A stretch of 22,054 bases of DNA, from positions 1 through 22,054 of the forward strand of contig JAVBPP010000092.1 of the NCBI GenBank assembly GCA_031549535.1, written 5' to 3'. The position numbers and the translations under genes are program-made. Source of the stretch: JAVBPP01 sp031549535 (GTDB lineage: Bacteria > Bacillota > Clostridia > Oscillospirales > Acutalibacteraceae). How positions within the stretch are numbered: the stretch's first letter is position 1; every line of letters starts with the position of its first letter. This document shows, piece by piece, positions 8,585 to 16,795 of the stretch. Under the pieces are notes generated by a model that ran no database searches, was not told the DNA's origin, and worked only from the letters and a program-made list of their open reading frames with translations.

Positions 8585-9550
8585 ATGGAAAAATACTCGG
8601 TTCCGTTGGGGAAAATTGTGCAGGAGCTTTCCTTTGAAGTGGCGTATACGCCAAAGGATGCAAACGATATTTACGTTTCCACCCAGGATGTCAACCGGCC
8701 GGGGCTGCTGCTTGCCGGCTACAGTGAATATTTTGATCCGGACCGTATTCAGTTTTTAGGCCTTGCGGAGTTGGAGTTTATTCATGGGCTGGGTGCACAG
8801 GCGGCCAGGGAGCGCATCAAAAACTTTATGGAGCAGCGCCCTGTGGCGGTTCTGATTACAAGGAGCCTCGACATACCGGAGCACATGCTGGAATTTGCGC
8901 AGGAATATGAGGTGCCGGTGCTGAAGTCTTCCGATACGACTTCCGGCTGCATGGCGGCGATGATTTCTTTTTTGAGCGTGGAGCTTGCCCAGCGTGTTAC
9001 CCGCCACGGTGTGCTTGTGGAGGTCAGCGGCGAGGGCGTTCTGATTCTGGGCGAAAGCGGTGTTGGCAAAAGTGAAACGGCGCTCGAGCTCATCAAGCGC
9101 GGGCATCGCTTGATTGCGGATGACGCTGTGGAAATACGCAAGGTATCCAACCGCACGCTGGTGGGTTCCGCGCCGGATAACATCCGCCACTTTATTGAAC
9201 TGCGCGGCGTGGGTGTGTTGAATGCCCGCCGAATTTTCGGCATGGGCGCGGTGAAGCTGACAGAAAAAATTGACATGGTTGTGCAGCTGGAGCTTTGGGA
9301 TAACGACAAGGTTTACGATCGGCTGGGGCTGGATAACACATATACGGAAATTCTTGGTATCCGTGTCCCTGTAGTGATAGTGCCCGTTAAACCGGGGCGT
9401 AACCTTTCCATTATTATTGAGGCGGCCGCGATGAACAACCGCCAGAAAAAGCTGGGCTATAACGCGGCGCGCGAGCTGCTGCATAAACTTGGGATGACGG
9501 ACGACATTGTCCCGGAGCAGAATGAGATACTGGAATGGCATGATTTTTAG
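8585..9550 (+). CDS. hprK: HPr kinase/phosphorylase (HprK)
   Basis: HprK phosphorylates and dephosphorylates HPr (and Crh) on Ser46, the central switch of carbon catabolite repression in Firmicutes; in studied species fructose-1,6-bisphosphate stimulates the kinase and phosphate the phosphorylase. The 321-aa product has the usual two-domain layout: a variable N-terminal half, H141, Walker A GESGVGKS (156-163), the catalytic aspartates in LIADDAVE (D179, D180), and the HprK signature ELRGVGVLNARRIFG (205-219). ATG 8585 was chosen because AGGAG lies 9 bp upstream (8571-8575) and the family starts like this; the in-frame ATG at 8498 would read through the promoter. It is first in a six-gene unit, 35 bp before glcK. 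Its substrate gene ptsH is not in the window. Confidence 0.97.
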   Translation: MEKYSVPLGKIVQELSFEVAYTPKDANDIYVSTQDVNRPGLLLAGYSEYFDPDRIQFLGLAELEFIHGLGAQAARERIKNFMEQRPVAVLITRSLDIPEHMLEFAQEYEVPVLKSSDTTSGCMAAMISFLSVELAQRVTRHGVLVEVSGEGVLILGESGVGKSETALELIKRGHRLIADDAVEIRKVSNRTLVGSAPDNIRHFIELRGVGVLNARRIFGMGAVKLTEKIDMVVQLELWDNDKVYDRLGLDNTYTEILGIRVPVVIVPVKPGRNLSIIIEAAAMNNRQKKLGYNAARELLHKLGMTDDIVPEQNEILEWHDF

Positions 9551-9585
9551 TATAAAAATACATAAAATACTGGAGGAAGCATACA

Positions 9586-10533
9586 ATGTATCGAGTAGGC
9601 GTAGATTTAGGCGGAACCAACATCGCGGTGGGGATTGTGGATGAATCCCTCAACATTATCGGCAGGGCAAAAATGAAAACCAATTCACCGCGCCCTGCGG
9701 AGCAAATTTTTGCGGATATCAACACCTGCGTCAGAAACGCAGTGCAGGAGGCCGGCGTTTCGATGGATGAGATTCTCTCCGTCGGCGTAGGCACCCCCGG
9801 CTCCGTAAACAAGGATACCGGCATGATTGAATATGCAAACAACCTGGAGTTCAACATGGTTCCCGCGAAGCAGATGCTCGAGGCGCTTATCGGCAAGCCC
9901 GTGTATCTGGAAAACGATGCGAACTGCGCGGCGCTCGGTGAAGCCGTGGCGGGCGCAGGCAAGGGCGAGAAAAACTTTGTAGCCATTACACTGGGCACAG
10001 GTGTTGGCAGCGGCGTCATCGTAGACGGCAAGGTCATCAGCGGCGTCAACTATGCGGGCGGTGAAATTGGGCATATGGTAATCTCCTTTGACGGGGAGCT
10101 TTGCACCTGCGGCCGCCGCGGCTGTTGGGAGAGCTACGCCTCCGCGCGCGCTCTCGTTCAAATGACTAAGGATGCCATGCGAAAAGATCAGGACAGCGTC
10201 ATGTGGAAGCTGGCAGATGACAGCATCTTGAATGTCAACGGGCGCACCGCGTTCGATGGCATGCGGGCAGGGGATGCCAGTGCAAAAGCCGTGGTCAATC
10301 AGTATATCCGCAATGTTTCTATTGGCATTATCAATATCATCAATATTTTCCAGCCTGCCATGGTTTGCGTGGGCGGTGGCATCAGCAACGAGGGTGAAAC
10401 CCTAATGGAGCCCTTACGCAAGTTTGTGGAGCGTGAGCGGTACAGCCTGTATGCCGAAAAGCAGACAAAGCTTGTGGCGGCAGAGCTTGCGAATGACGCG
10501 GGCATCATCGGCTCCGCGCTGTTGGATGCATAA
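9586..10533 (+). CDS. glcK: ROK-family glucokinase
   Basis: Phosphorylates glucose with ATP to glucose-6-phosphate in the cytoplasm, feeding glycolysis without the PTS. The 315-aa protein starts with the phosphate-binding DLGGTNI (7-13). It has the catalytic aspartate D111 in ENDAN and the ROK signature with sugar- and zinc-binding residues E160, H163 and C173-x-C175-x4-C180, all intact. GTGVGSG near 138-143 is the second ATP loop. GGAGGA (9572-9577) precedes the ATG by 8 bp. The length and lack of an N-terminal helix-turn-helix argue for a sugar kinase and against a ROK repressor (NagC/XylR type). Glucose specificity is inferred from family resemblance; another hexose is possible. It sits between hprK and murB, a placement that links it to sugar signalling. 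Confidence 0.9.
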   Translation: MYRVGVDLGGTNIAVGIVDESLNIIGRAKMKTNSPRPAEQIFADINTCVRNAVQEAGVSMDEILSVGVGTPGSVNKDTGMIEYANNLEFNMVPAKQMLEALIGKPVYLENDANCAALGEAVAGAGKGEKNFVAITLGTGVGSGVIVDGKVISGVNYAGGEIGHMVISFDGELCTCGRRGCWESYASARALVQMTKDAMRKDQDSVMWKLADDSILNVNGRTAFDGMRAGDASAKAVVNQYIRNVSIGIINIINIFQPAMVCVGGGISNEGETLMEPLRKFVERERYSLYAEKQTKLVAAELANDAGIIGSALLDA

Positions 10534-10535
10534 TA

Positions 10536-10551
10536 ATACCAAAGCTGGTAT
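10536..10551 (+). repeat. Small inverted repeat between glcK and murB
   Basis: ATACCA (10536-10541) and TGGTAT (10546-10551) form a 6-bp stem with an AAGC loop, directly after the glcK stop and followed by a run of A on the plus strand. It lacks the GC-rich stem and U-run of an intrinsic terminator. An RNA-processing or stabilising hairpin, or chance, are the options. Confidence 0.3.
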
Positions 10552-10558
10552 AAAAAAC

Positions 10559-10565
10559 GAGGGAG
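10559..10565 (+). promoter_or_regulatory. Ribosome binding site supporting the TTG start of murB
   Basis: GAGGGAG ends 7 bp before TTG 10573. No in-frame ATG near the expected N-terminus fits better, so this site decides the start. Confidence 0.7.
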
Positions 10566-10572
10566 TATAGTC

Positions 10573-11475
10573 TTGAATCAGTATGAAGCGCTACGTGCAG
10601 CCTGTGAAGAACAGAATATACCGGTTGCCATGCAGGCTCCGCTGCGGGACTATACGACCTTCCGAATCGGCGGGCCGGCCGCTGCGCTGTTATCCCCCCG
10701 GGACGAAACGCAGCTGGCCGCAGCCCTGCGCCTTTGCAAGGGGATGCAAGTACCTCACTTTATTCTGGGGCGGGGGAGCAATCTTCTTGTGGCGGACGAG
10801 GGAATCGACCGCGCTGTTATTTACACCGGGCAATGCAAGGGCTTGGAGCGCGAGGGCAATACTGTGCGCGCCTGCTGCGGGGAGATGCTCAGTCGCCTGT
10901 GTGAATTTGCGGCGGAGCACGCGCTCAGCGGGTTGGAATTTGCTTACGGAATTCCGGGAACGGTGGGCGGAGCCCTGTTTATGAATGCAGGAGCCTATGG
11001 CGGCGAAATGAAGGATGTGGTGCTCTCCTGCCGCTATCTGGATGAAAGCGGAGAGCAGCATGAAATGCAGGCGCAGGATATGCGTCTGAGCTACCGCCAC
11101 AGCGTTTTTGCCGAACGCAGCGCCGTTGTCACCGGTGTTCAGTTTGCCTTAATTCCGGGTGAGGGCGCGGCGATTCGTGAGACAATGCGTTCCACGATGG
11201 AAAAACGCAAGAAAAAGCAGCCGCTGCAATACCCCAGCGCGGGCAGTGTGTTTAAGCGCCCGCCGGGGCATTATGCCGCCGCTTTGATTGAACAATGCGG
11301 CCTAAAGGGCAAACAAATCGGCGGTGCCCAGGTGAGCGAAAAGCACAGCGGTTTTATTATCAACCGCGGCGGAGCCAGCGCACAGGATGTCCGGCGACTG
11401 ATTGCCTTTGTGCAGGAAACAGTGCAAAAACAATGTGGAATTTTGTTGGAGACAGAAGTTCTGTTTTTAAAATAG
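10573..11475 (+). CDS. murB: UDP-N-acetylenolpyruvoylglucosamine reductase (MurB)
   Basis: FAD- and NADPH-dependent enzyme that reduces UDP-GlcNAc-enolpyruvate to UDP-MurNAc, the second committed step of peptidoglycan precursor synthesis. The 300-aa length fits the shorter type II MurB found in Firmicutes. Visible motifs: TTFRIGGPA (28-36), the FAD-binding GRGSNLLV (66-73), GIPGTVGGALFMNAGAYGG (126-144), YRHS with R175, the proton-donor serine in PSAGSVFK (S225), and the C-terminal glutamate region LETEV (292-296). Start is TTG, set by GAGGGAG 7 bp upstream. It lies 39 bp after glcK and 13 bp before rapZ, in the same transcription unit. Nothing is truncated. Confidence 0.96.
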   Translation: MNQYEALRAACEEQNIPVAMQAPLRDYTTFRIGGPAAALLSPRDETQLAAALRLCKGMQVPHFILGRGSNLLVADEGIDRAVIYTGQCKGLEREGNTVRACCGEMLSRLCEFAAEHALSGLEFAYGIPGTVGGALFMNAGAYGGEMKDVVLSCRYLDESGEQHEMQAQDMRLSYRHSVFAERSAVVTGVQFALIPGEGAAIRETMRSTMEKRKKKQPLQYPSAGSVFKRPPGHYAAALIEQCGLKGKQIGGAQVSEKHSGFIINRGGASAQDVRRLIAFVQETVQKQCGILLETEVLFLK

Positions 11476-11488
11476 GAAAGAAAGTGTT

Positions 11489-12358
11489 ATGGCAGAATTT
11501 GAATTGGTGATTGTAACCGGCCTTTCCGGCTCGGGGAAGTCCGTTGCGGTGGATGCGCTGGAGGATATGGATTTTTTCTGTATCGATAATATGCCGCCCA
11601 AGCTTATCGCAACCTTCATGCAATCCCTAAGCGAAACACCGGCGCCAAGAAAACGCATCGCAGTTGTGACGGATATCCGCGTGGGCGATGCGGGCTTTCC
11701 CTCGCTGTTTGACAGCTTAGAGCAGCTTCGCCAAATGCAATACCCGTACAAGCTGCTGTATATGGATGCGCACGAGGAGGTTCTTGTTCGGCGTTTCAAA
11801 GAAACAAGGCGTAAGCATCCCCTGCTAGAGCAATGCGGGGATTCCCTGCCGGATGCCATACGCATGGAGCGTACTGTGCTGCAACCGGCAAAGCAGATTG
11901 CGGATTATGTGATAGATACCACTTTGATTTCGGCGGCACAATGCAAACAGCAGGTAACCGAACTGATTATGCGCAGCGCCCAGGGGAGTATGCATGTGCG
12001 CTGTCAGTCATTCGGGTATAAATACGGCTTGCCGAATGATGCGGATTTGGTGTTTGACGTGCGTTGCCTGCCGAATCCGTTTTATGTGCCGGAACTAAAA
12101 GCGCTCACCGGGCTGGACAAGCCTGTGTATGACTATGTTATCAAATGGGATGAGGCAAAGCAGCTTGCCTCAAAGCTGTTTGATTTGCTTGACTTTTTAT
12201 TGCCCTTATACAGCGCCGAGGGAAAGAGTCAATTGGTGATTGCGGTTGGCTGCACAGGCGGAAAGCACCGTTCCGTGGTGTTTACGCAATTGCTCTGTCA
12301 ACACATCCAAGGGCTGCAATATACCGTCTCCGGCTATCACCGGGATTTGCAGAAGTAG
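11489..12358 (+). CDS. rapZ: RapZ/YvcJ family nucleotide-binding protein
   Basis: P-loop protein of the RapZ (YhbJ)/YvcJ family. In E. coli RapZ guides RNase E to the small RNA GlmZ and senses glucosamine-6-phosphate; in Bacillus YvcJ binds and hydrolyses nucleotides and affects competence, with the RNA-adaptor role unproven. The 289-aa product has Walker A GLSGSGKS (11-18) straight after the N-terminal strand, FFCIDNMPP (29-37) typical of the family, and the C-terminal VGCTGGKHRSV motif (253-263). AGGAAAG (11474-11480) overlaps the murB stop and precedes the ATG by 8 bp. In most Firmicutes yvcK follows this gene; here whiA follows after only 12 bp. Confidence 0.95.
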   Translation: MAEFELVIVTGLSGSGKSVAVDALEDMDFFCIDNMPPKLIATFMQSLSETPAPRKRIAVVTDIRVGDAGFPSLFDSLEQLRQMQYPYKLLYMDAHEEVLVRRFKETRRKHPLLEQCGDSLPDAIRMERTVLQPAKQIADYVIDTTLISAAQCKQQVTELIMRSAQGSMHVRCQSFGYKYGLPNDADLVFDVRCLPNPFYVPELKALTGLDKPVYDYVIKWDEAKQLASKLFDLLDFLLPLYSAEGKSQLVIAVGCTGGKHRSVVFTQLLCQHIQGLQYTVSGYHRDLQK

Positions 12359-12370
12359 AGGGAGACTTCT

Positions 12371-13264
12371 ATGACGTTTTCATCTGAGGTAAAACAGGAA
12401 CTGCGCAAAATGGAATATCTTTCCCCCTGCTGCATGCATGCCCAGAGTTATGGGATGCTCCTGTTTGCAAAATCCTTTACCGCGCGGCAGCTTGCATTTT
12501 CATCCGAAGATGCAAGCTTAGTTTCATATTATGCTCATATCCTGCTCTCGCAGTTTTCTGTTTCGGCATTGCAGGAGCAGCTCAGCAGCAGAAAATACCA
12601 GGCCAGCGTTGCGCAGCCGCAGGATTGTGCCGTCGTTCTGCAGGCCTGTGGCCACGAACAGCGGGAGCCAAATTTGCGGATTTTACATTCTAACTTTCAA
12701 AATAATCCCTGTTGCTATCATGCGTTTTTGCGCGGGGTATTTCTCGCCTGCGGTACAATTGCCAGCCCGCAAAAAAACTATCATCTGGAATTTATGGTTT
12801 CCTACAAACGCCTGTGTATGGATTTCTTAAAGCTTATGCAGGAGGTGGAGCTGGAGCCGAAATATATCAACCGCAAGGGCAACCATATCATCTATTTTAA
12901 AGACAGCGAGGCGATTGAGGATTTGCTCACCATCATGGGCGCCACCAATGCGTCGCTGGAGTTGATGGGCGTGAAAATGCATAAGGATATGCGCAATGTC
13001 GTAAACCGAAAGCTGAACTTTGAAACAGCCAACATTGGCAGAACCGTGGACGCCGCCATACAGCAGGTGGACGCCATTGAAAAAATAGAGCAAAACGGGG
13101 GGATAGTCTCCCTGCCGGAGAATTTGCGGGAGATTGCGCGTGTGCGTCTGGAAAATCCGGAGGCGAGCCTGCGGGAGCTGACGGAGCTGCTGCAAGAACC
13201 GTTGACGCGCTCCGGTGTCAACCACCGTTTGGCGAGAATTATCGAATACGCGAATTCAATTTGA
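12371..13264 (+). CDS. whiA: WhiA, sporulation/cell-division DNA-binding regulator
   Basis: WhiA is required for sporulation septation in Streptomyces and influences division and chromosome segregation in Bacillus. It is a degenerate LAGLIDADG homing-endonuclease fold joined to a C-terminal helix-turn-helix. The 297-aa protein begins with the conserved FSSEVKQEL, has the LAGLIDADG-like helix AFLRGVFLACGTI (from residue 118), and ends in the HTH segment covering SLRELTELL and SGVNHRLARI (about 245-295). It is slightly shorter than the common 310-320. AGGGAG (12359-12364) lies 6 bp before the ATG. Its stop overlaps the ribosome binding site of dnaE, pointing to coupled expression. Nuclease activity is not expected, as in other WhiA proteins. 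Confidence 0.95.
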   Translation: MTFSSEVKQELRKMEYLSPCCMHAQSYGMLLFAKSFTARQLAFSSEDASLVSYYAHILLSQFSVSALQEQLSSRKYQASVAQPQDCAVVLQACGHEQREPNLRILHSNFQNNPCCYHAFLRGVFLACGTIASPQKNYHLEFMVSYKRLCMDFLKLMQEVELEPKYINRKGNHIIYFKDSEAIEDLLTIMGATNASLELMGVKMHKDMRNVVNRKLNFETANIGRTVDAAIQQVDAIEKIEQNGGIVSLPENLREIARVRLENPEASLRELTELLQEPLTRSGVNHRLARIIEYANSI

Positions 13265-13268
13265 GGAG
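13263..13268 (+). promoter_or_regulatory. Ribosome binding site supporting the TTG start of dnaE
   Basis: GAGGAG overlaps the whiA stop codon and ends 8 bp before TTG 13277. The DnaE N-terminus (PHP domain, HLHLHTEYSLLDG) begins immediately after, so no later start is possible without loss of metal ligands. Confidence 0.75.
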
Positions 13269-13276
13269 TAATTTCT

Positions 13277-16200
13277 TTGGCTTTTACGCATTTGCATTTG
13301 CATACGGAATACAGTCTGTTGGACGGTGCCTGCCGCATTGAGCCGCTGCTACAGCAGGTTAAGGCGCTTGGGCAGGATTCGGTCGCCATTACGGATCACG
13401 GCGCGATGTACGGCGTGATTCAGTTCTACCAGGCGGCACAAAAACAAGGCGTCAAGCCGATTATCGGCTGCGAGGTCTATGTTGCCGCGCGTTCCCGCCA
13501 CGATAAAAACCATAGCTTAGACAGCGAACGCTACCATTTGGTGCTGCTGTGTGAAAACAACATTGGGTACCAAAATCTGATTCAGCTTGTAACCCTCGGT
13601 TGGACAGAGGGCTTTTATACCAAACCCCGCATTGACCACGAGCTGCTCGAGCGCTACCACGAGGGCATTATCGCGCTTTCCGCCTGCCTGGCCGGTGAAA
13701 TTCCGCAGGCGCTGCGCAGAGGCGATTATGAAGAAGCCAAACGACTGGCGCTTTGGTACCGGGATGTGTTTGGCGAAAACAATTTTTTTCTGGAGCTGCA
13801 AAATCACGGTCTGCGTGAACAACTCTCCATTATTCCGGATATCCTCCGTCTGTCGAAGGAGACGGGGATACCCTTGGTTGCCACGAACGATGCGCACTAC
13901 CTGGAAAAAGAGGACGCCAAAATGCAGGAGGTTCTCATTTGTATCCAGACCAACCACATTGTCGGCGAAAATACCGGTATGGAGTTTGAAACCAGTGAGT
14001 TCTATGTGAAAAGCGAGGAGGAAATGCGCGCCCTCTTTCCGCAGGCGCCGCAGGCGATTGACAACACCGCTTTCATCGCAGAACGCTGCAATGTGGAATT
14101 TGAATTCGGCAATACCAAGCTGCCGCATTTTGCGGTGCCGGATGGACGGGATCATTTCGCCTTTTTCCATGATTTGTGCTACGAAGGTTTGCAAAAACAC
14201 TTTCCGGACGGCATCCCGCAGCCGTACCGGGAGCGGCTGGATTATGAGCTGCAGGTCGTGAATCAGATGGGCTATGTGGACTATTATTTGATTGTTTACG
14301 ACTTTATCCGTTTCGCGCGCTCGCAGGGCATCCCTGTCGGTCCGGGCAGAGGCTCCGGTGCGGGCAGCCTTGCCGCCTATGCCATCGGCATCACGGGCAT
14401 TGACCCAATTCAGTATACCCTGCTGTTTGAACGTTTTTTGAATCCGGAACGCGTGAGCATGCCGGACTTTGATATCGACTTTTGCTATGAACGCCGTCAG
14501 GAAGTCATTGATTACGTCATTGAGAAATACGGCGCGGATCATGTGGCGCAAATCATCACCTTTGGCACCATGGCGGCGCGCGCAGCCCTGCGCGATGTCG
14601 GCCGCGCGATGGGGATAGCCTATTCCACGGTGGACGCGGTTGCCAAGCAGGTGCCGCGTGAATTGGGCATTACAATTGAGTCGGCTCTCCAGCGTTCTAC
14701 GGAGTTCCGCGCACTTTATGACAGCGGCGGGGAGATACGGGATTTGATTGAAACCGCGCAGAAGGTGGAAGGCATGCCGCGCCACGCGTCCACCCACGCG
14801 GCGGGTGTTGTAATTACACGGGACCCGGTGGCGAGCTATGTGCCGCTTTCCCGCAACGAGGAAGCAATCGTCACCCAGTTTACCATGGTAACATTGGAGG
14901 AGCTGGGTCTGCTCAAGATGGACTTTCTGGGTCTGCGTACCTTAACAGTAATCAGCAAAACACAGAGCCTGATACAAAAGTCACAGCCCAATTTTTCCAT
15001 AGACAACATTGACCAGAAAGATTCGGGCGTGTTTGAAATGCTATCTCAGGGGCATACGCAGGGCGTGTTTCAGTTTGAATCCGGCGGGATGCGCAATGTT
15101 CTGATGGGGTTGAAGCCGACAGGTATTGAGGATCTGGTGGCCGTTGTGTCGCTCTACCGCCCCGGCCCCATGGAATCTATTCCAAAATACATAGAAAACC
15201 GCCACCACCCGGAGAAAATCCGTTATATCACCCCGGAGCTCAAGCCGATTTTGGACGTTACCTACGGTTGCATGGTGTATCAGGAGCAGGTCATGGAAAT
15301 TTTCCGGGAGCTCGCGGGTTATTCTTATGGTCAGGCGGATATTGTCCGCCGTGCGATGTCCAAAAAAAAGCATGATGTTATGGAGAAGGAGCGTGCCTCC
15401 TTCCTTGCAGGTACCGCGCAAAAGGGAATCGCCAAGGAAAAGGCGAACCGGATATTTGAGGATATGTCCAGTTTTGCATCTTACGCGTTCAATAAGAGCC
15501 ACGCGGCGGCCTATGCGTTTGTCGCCTATCAGACTGCCTGGCTCAAGCGCTATTATCCCTGTGAATTTATGGCGGCCATGCTCACAAGCATTCTGGATGA
15601 TTCCGGCAAGGTGGCGGAATATATTGCGGAGTGCTCGCGCATCCACATCCCCGTGCTGCCGCCGCATGTGAACCACTCCTTAGAAAGCTTTACGGTGGAG
15701 GAAACGAGCATCCGTTTCGGTCTGCTTGCCGTAAAAAATCTCGGCAGGGGGCAAATTCGCCAGATTGTGAAGGAACGGGAGGAAAACGGCAGTTATAGCT
15801 CTTATTTCAGTTTTGTCAAACGCATTTTCGGCAAAGAATTTAACAAGCGCGGCATGGAAAGCCTCATCCTCAGCGGCGCGCTGGATGGCCTTGGCGCAAA
15901 TCGCCGGCAGATGCTGGAGACGCTGCCGCAGATTTTGCAGTCCCTGGAACAGGATAAGAAAAGTAATATCGAGGGGCAGCTCGGCTTTTTTGACCTAAGC
16001 GAGGAGCACGCCAAGCAGGAGGAAATCCCGCTGCCGAATGTGCCGGAGCTAGATTTGGATGAGCGGATGCGCCTGGAAAAGGAGACCACCGGGCTTTATC
16101 TTTCCGGCCACCCGATGGCGGCTTACAGCGAACTTTCGCAGGAGCTGAAATCTGCGCGCACCTCGGACATGCACGCGGCGGGGCAGGGGGATGAGGCGCT

Positions 16201-16729
16201 ATATCAAGACAATGATACGCTCTGCCTGCTTGGGATAGTCACCGCAATCAAAAAGAAAATTACGCGCAGTGACGCAACGATGGCCTTTTTAACCGTGGAG
16301 GATATTTACGGCTCCATTGAAGTGATTGTGTTCCCGAAAACATTGCAGAGCTGCGCACACATGCTCGTGGAGGGCAGCGTTTTGCTCATTCATGGAAGGT
16401 TGAGCCTGCGAGAGGAGGAGGCGGCCAAGCTGGTTTGCGAGCTGCTCGAACCCTGCCCAAAACCCGGCGAAGCAGCTGAGCCGCAGCCGGCAAGGCAGCA
16501 AAGCGGTAAAAAGAAAAAAGGATTGTTTTTACGTTTTGCGAGTGCGCAAACAGATCAACAAAAAAAAGCACAGCAATTTTTAGACATTTTTCCCGGAGAT
16601 ACACCGTTATATTTTTATTATGTTGATGAAGATAAGTATGAGCCACAGCAAATGGGCGTTGCGGCAAATTCACCGTTGCTGCAGGAGCTTGGCCGCATGT
16701 TAGGCGAGGGAAATGTCTGCCTGCAATGA
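13277..16729 (+). CDS. dnaE: DNA polymerase III subunit alpha (DnaE)
   Basis: Family C replicative DNA polymerase. In Firmicutes with PolC, DnaE extends primers on the lagging strand; whether PolC exists here is unseen. The 1150-aa protein has an N-terminal PHP domain with nine candidate metal ligands (H7, H9, D16, H41, E66, H87, C137, D205, H207). GPGRGSGAGS lies in the palm, and the catalytic aspartates are D399 and D401 in PDFDIDF and D549 in KMDFLGLRTL. FNKSHAAAYA lies in the later polymerase domain, and an OB fold (GIVTAIKKKITRSDATMAF onward) is near 990-1070. The last 80 residues form a lysine-rich linker and a short C-terminal domain. There is no DEDD exonuclease insert as in PolC and no intein. 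TTG start with GAGGAG 8 bp upstream. It is last in the hprK unit; pfkA has its own promoter just downstream. Confidence 0.97.
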   Translation: MAFTHLHLHTEYSLLDGACRIEPLLQQVKALGQDSVAITDHGAMYGVIQFYQAAQKQGVKPIIGCEVYVAARSRHDKNHSLDSERYHLVLLCENNIGYQNLIQLVTLGWTEGFYTKPRIDHELLERYHEGIIALSACLAGEIPQALRRGDYEEAKRLALWYRDVFGENNFFLELQNHGLREQLSIIPDILRLSKETGIPLVATNDAHYLEKEDAKMQEVLICIQTNHIVGENTGMEFETSEFYVKSEEEMRALFPQAPQAIDNTAFIAERCNVEFEFGNTKLPHFAVPDGRDHFAFFHDLCYEGLQKHFPDGIPQPYRERLDYELQVVNQMGYVDYYLIVYDFIRFARSQGIPVGPGRGSGAGSLAAYAIGITGIDPIQYTLLFERFLNPERVSMPDFDIDFCYERRQEVIDYVIEKYGADHVAQIITFGTMAARAALRDVGRAMGIAYSTVDAVAKQVPRELGITIESALQRSTEFRALYDSGGEIRDLIETAQKVEGMPRHASTHAAGVVITRDPVASYVPLSRNEEAIVTQFTMVTLEELGLLKMDFLGLRTLTVISKTQSLIQKSQPNFSIDNIDQKDSGVFEMLSQGHTQGVFQFESGGMRNVLMGLKPTGIEDLVAVVSLYRPGPMESIPKYIENRHHPEKIRYITPELKPILDVTYGCMVYQEQVMEIFRELAGYSYGQADIVRRAMSKKKHDVMEKERASFLAGTAQKGIAKEKANRIFEDMSSFASYAFNKSHAAAYAFVAYQTAWLKRYYPCEFMAAMLTSILDDSGKVAEYIAECSRIHIPVLPPHVNHSLESFTVEETSIRFGLLAVKNLGRGQIRQIVKEREENGSYSSYFSFVKRIFGKEFNKRGMESLILSGALDGLGANRRQMLETLPQILQSLEQDKKSNIEGQLGFFDLSEEHAKQEEIPLPNVPELDLDERMRLEKETTGLYLSGHPMAAYSELSQELKSARTSDMHAAGQGDEALYQDNDTLCLLGIVTAIKKKITRSDATMAFLTVEDIYGSIEVIVFPKTLQSCAHMLVEGSVLLIHGRLSLREEEAAKLVCELLEPCPKPGEAAEPQPARQQSGKKKKGLFLRFASAQTDQQKKAQQFLDIFPGDTPLYFYYVDEDKYEPQQMGVAANSPLLQELGRMLGEGNVCLQ

Positions 16730-16730
16730 T

Positions 16731-16759
16731 TTGACAACTGCCCTGCAAGGGTGTAGAAT
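16731..16759 (+). promoter_or_regulatory. Strong sigma-A-like promoter for pfkA-pcrA
   Basis: A perfect TTGACA (16731-16736) and TAGAAT (16754-16759, 5/6) are 17 bp apart, starting one base after the dnaE stop. The pfkA ATG is 36 bp downstream and has AGGAGG (16781-16786) at 9-bp spacing. This is the best promoter match in the window. Confidence 0.78.
16741..16751. repeat. Short inverted repeat within the pfkA promoter spacer
   Basis: CCCT-GCA-AGGG is centred between the -35 and -10 boxes. A protein bound here would block polymerase, but 4-bp arms are short and could be chance. Confidence 0.3.
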
Positions 16760-16795
16760 TATTTTAATCCGAAAAAAATCAGGAGGATTTATCAG

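Noticed and set aside
8756..9586. 276-codon antisense open frame over hprK
   Set aside because: Shadow of a conserved gene, with no family features of its own.
13517..14797. 426-codon open frame antisense to dnaE
   Set aside because: Low-complexity shadow of the DnaE coding frame with no recognisable domain or good ribosome binding site; DnaE here is fully conserved.
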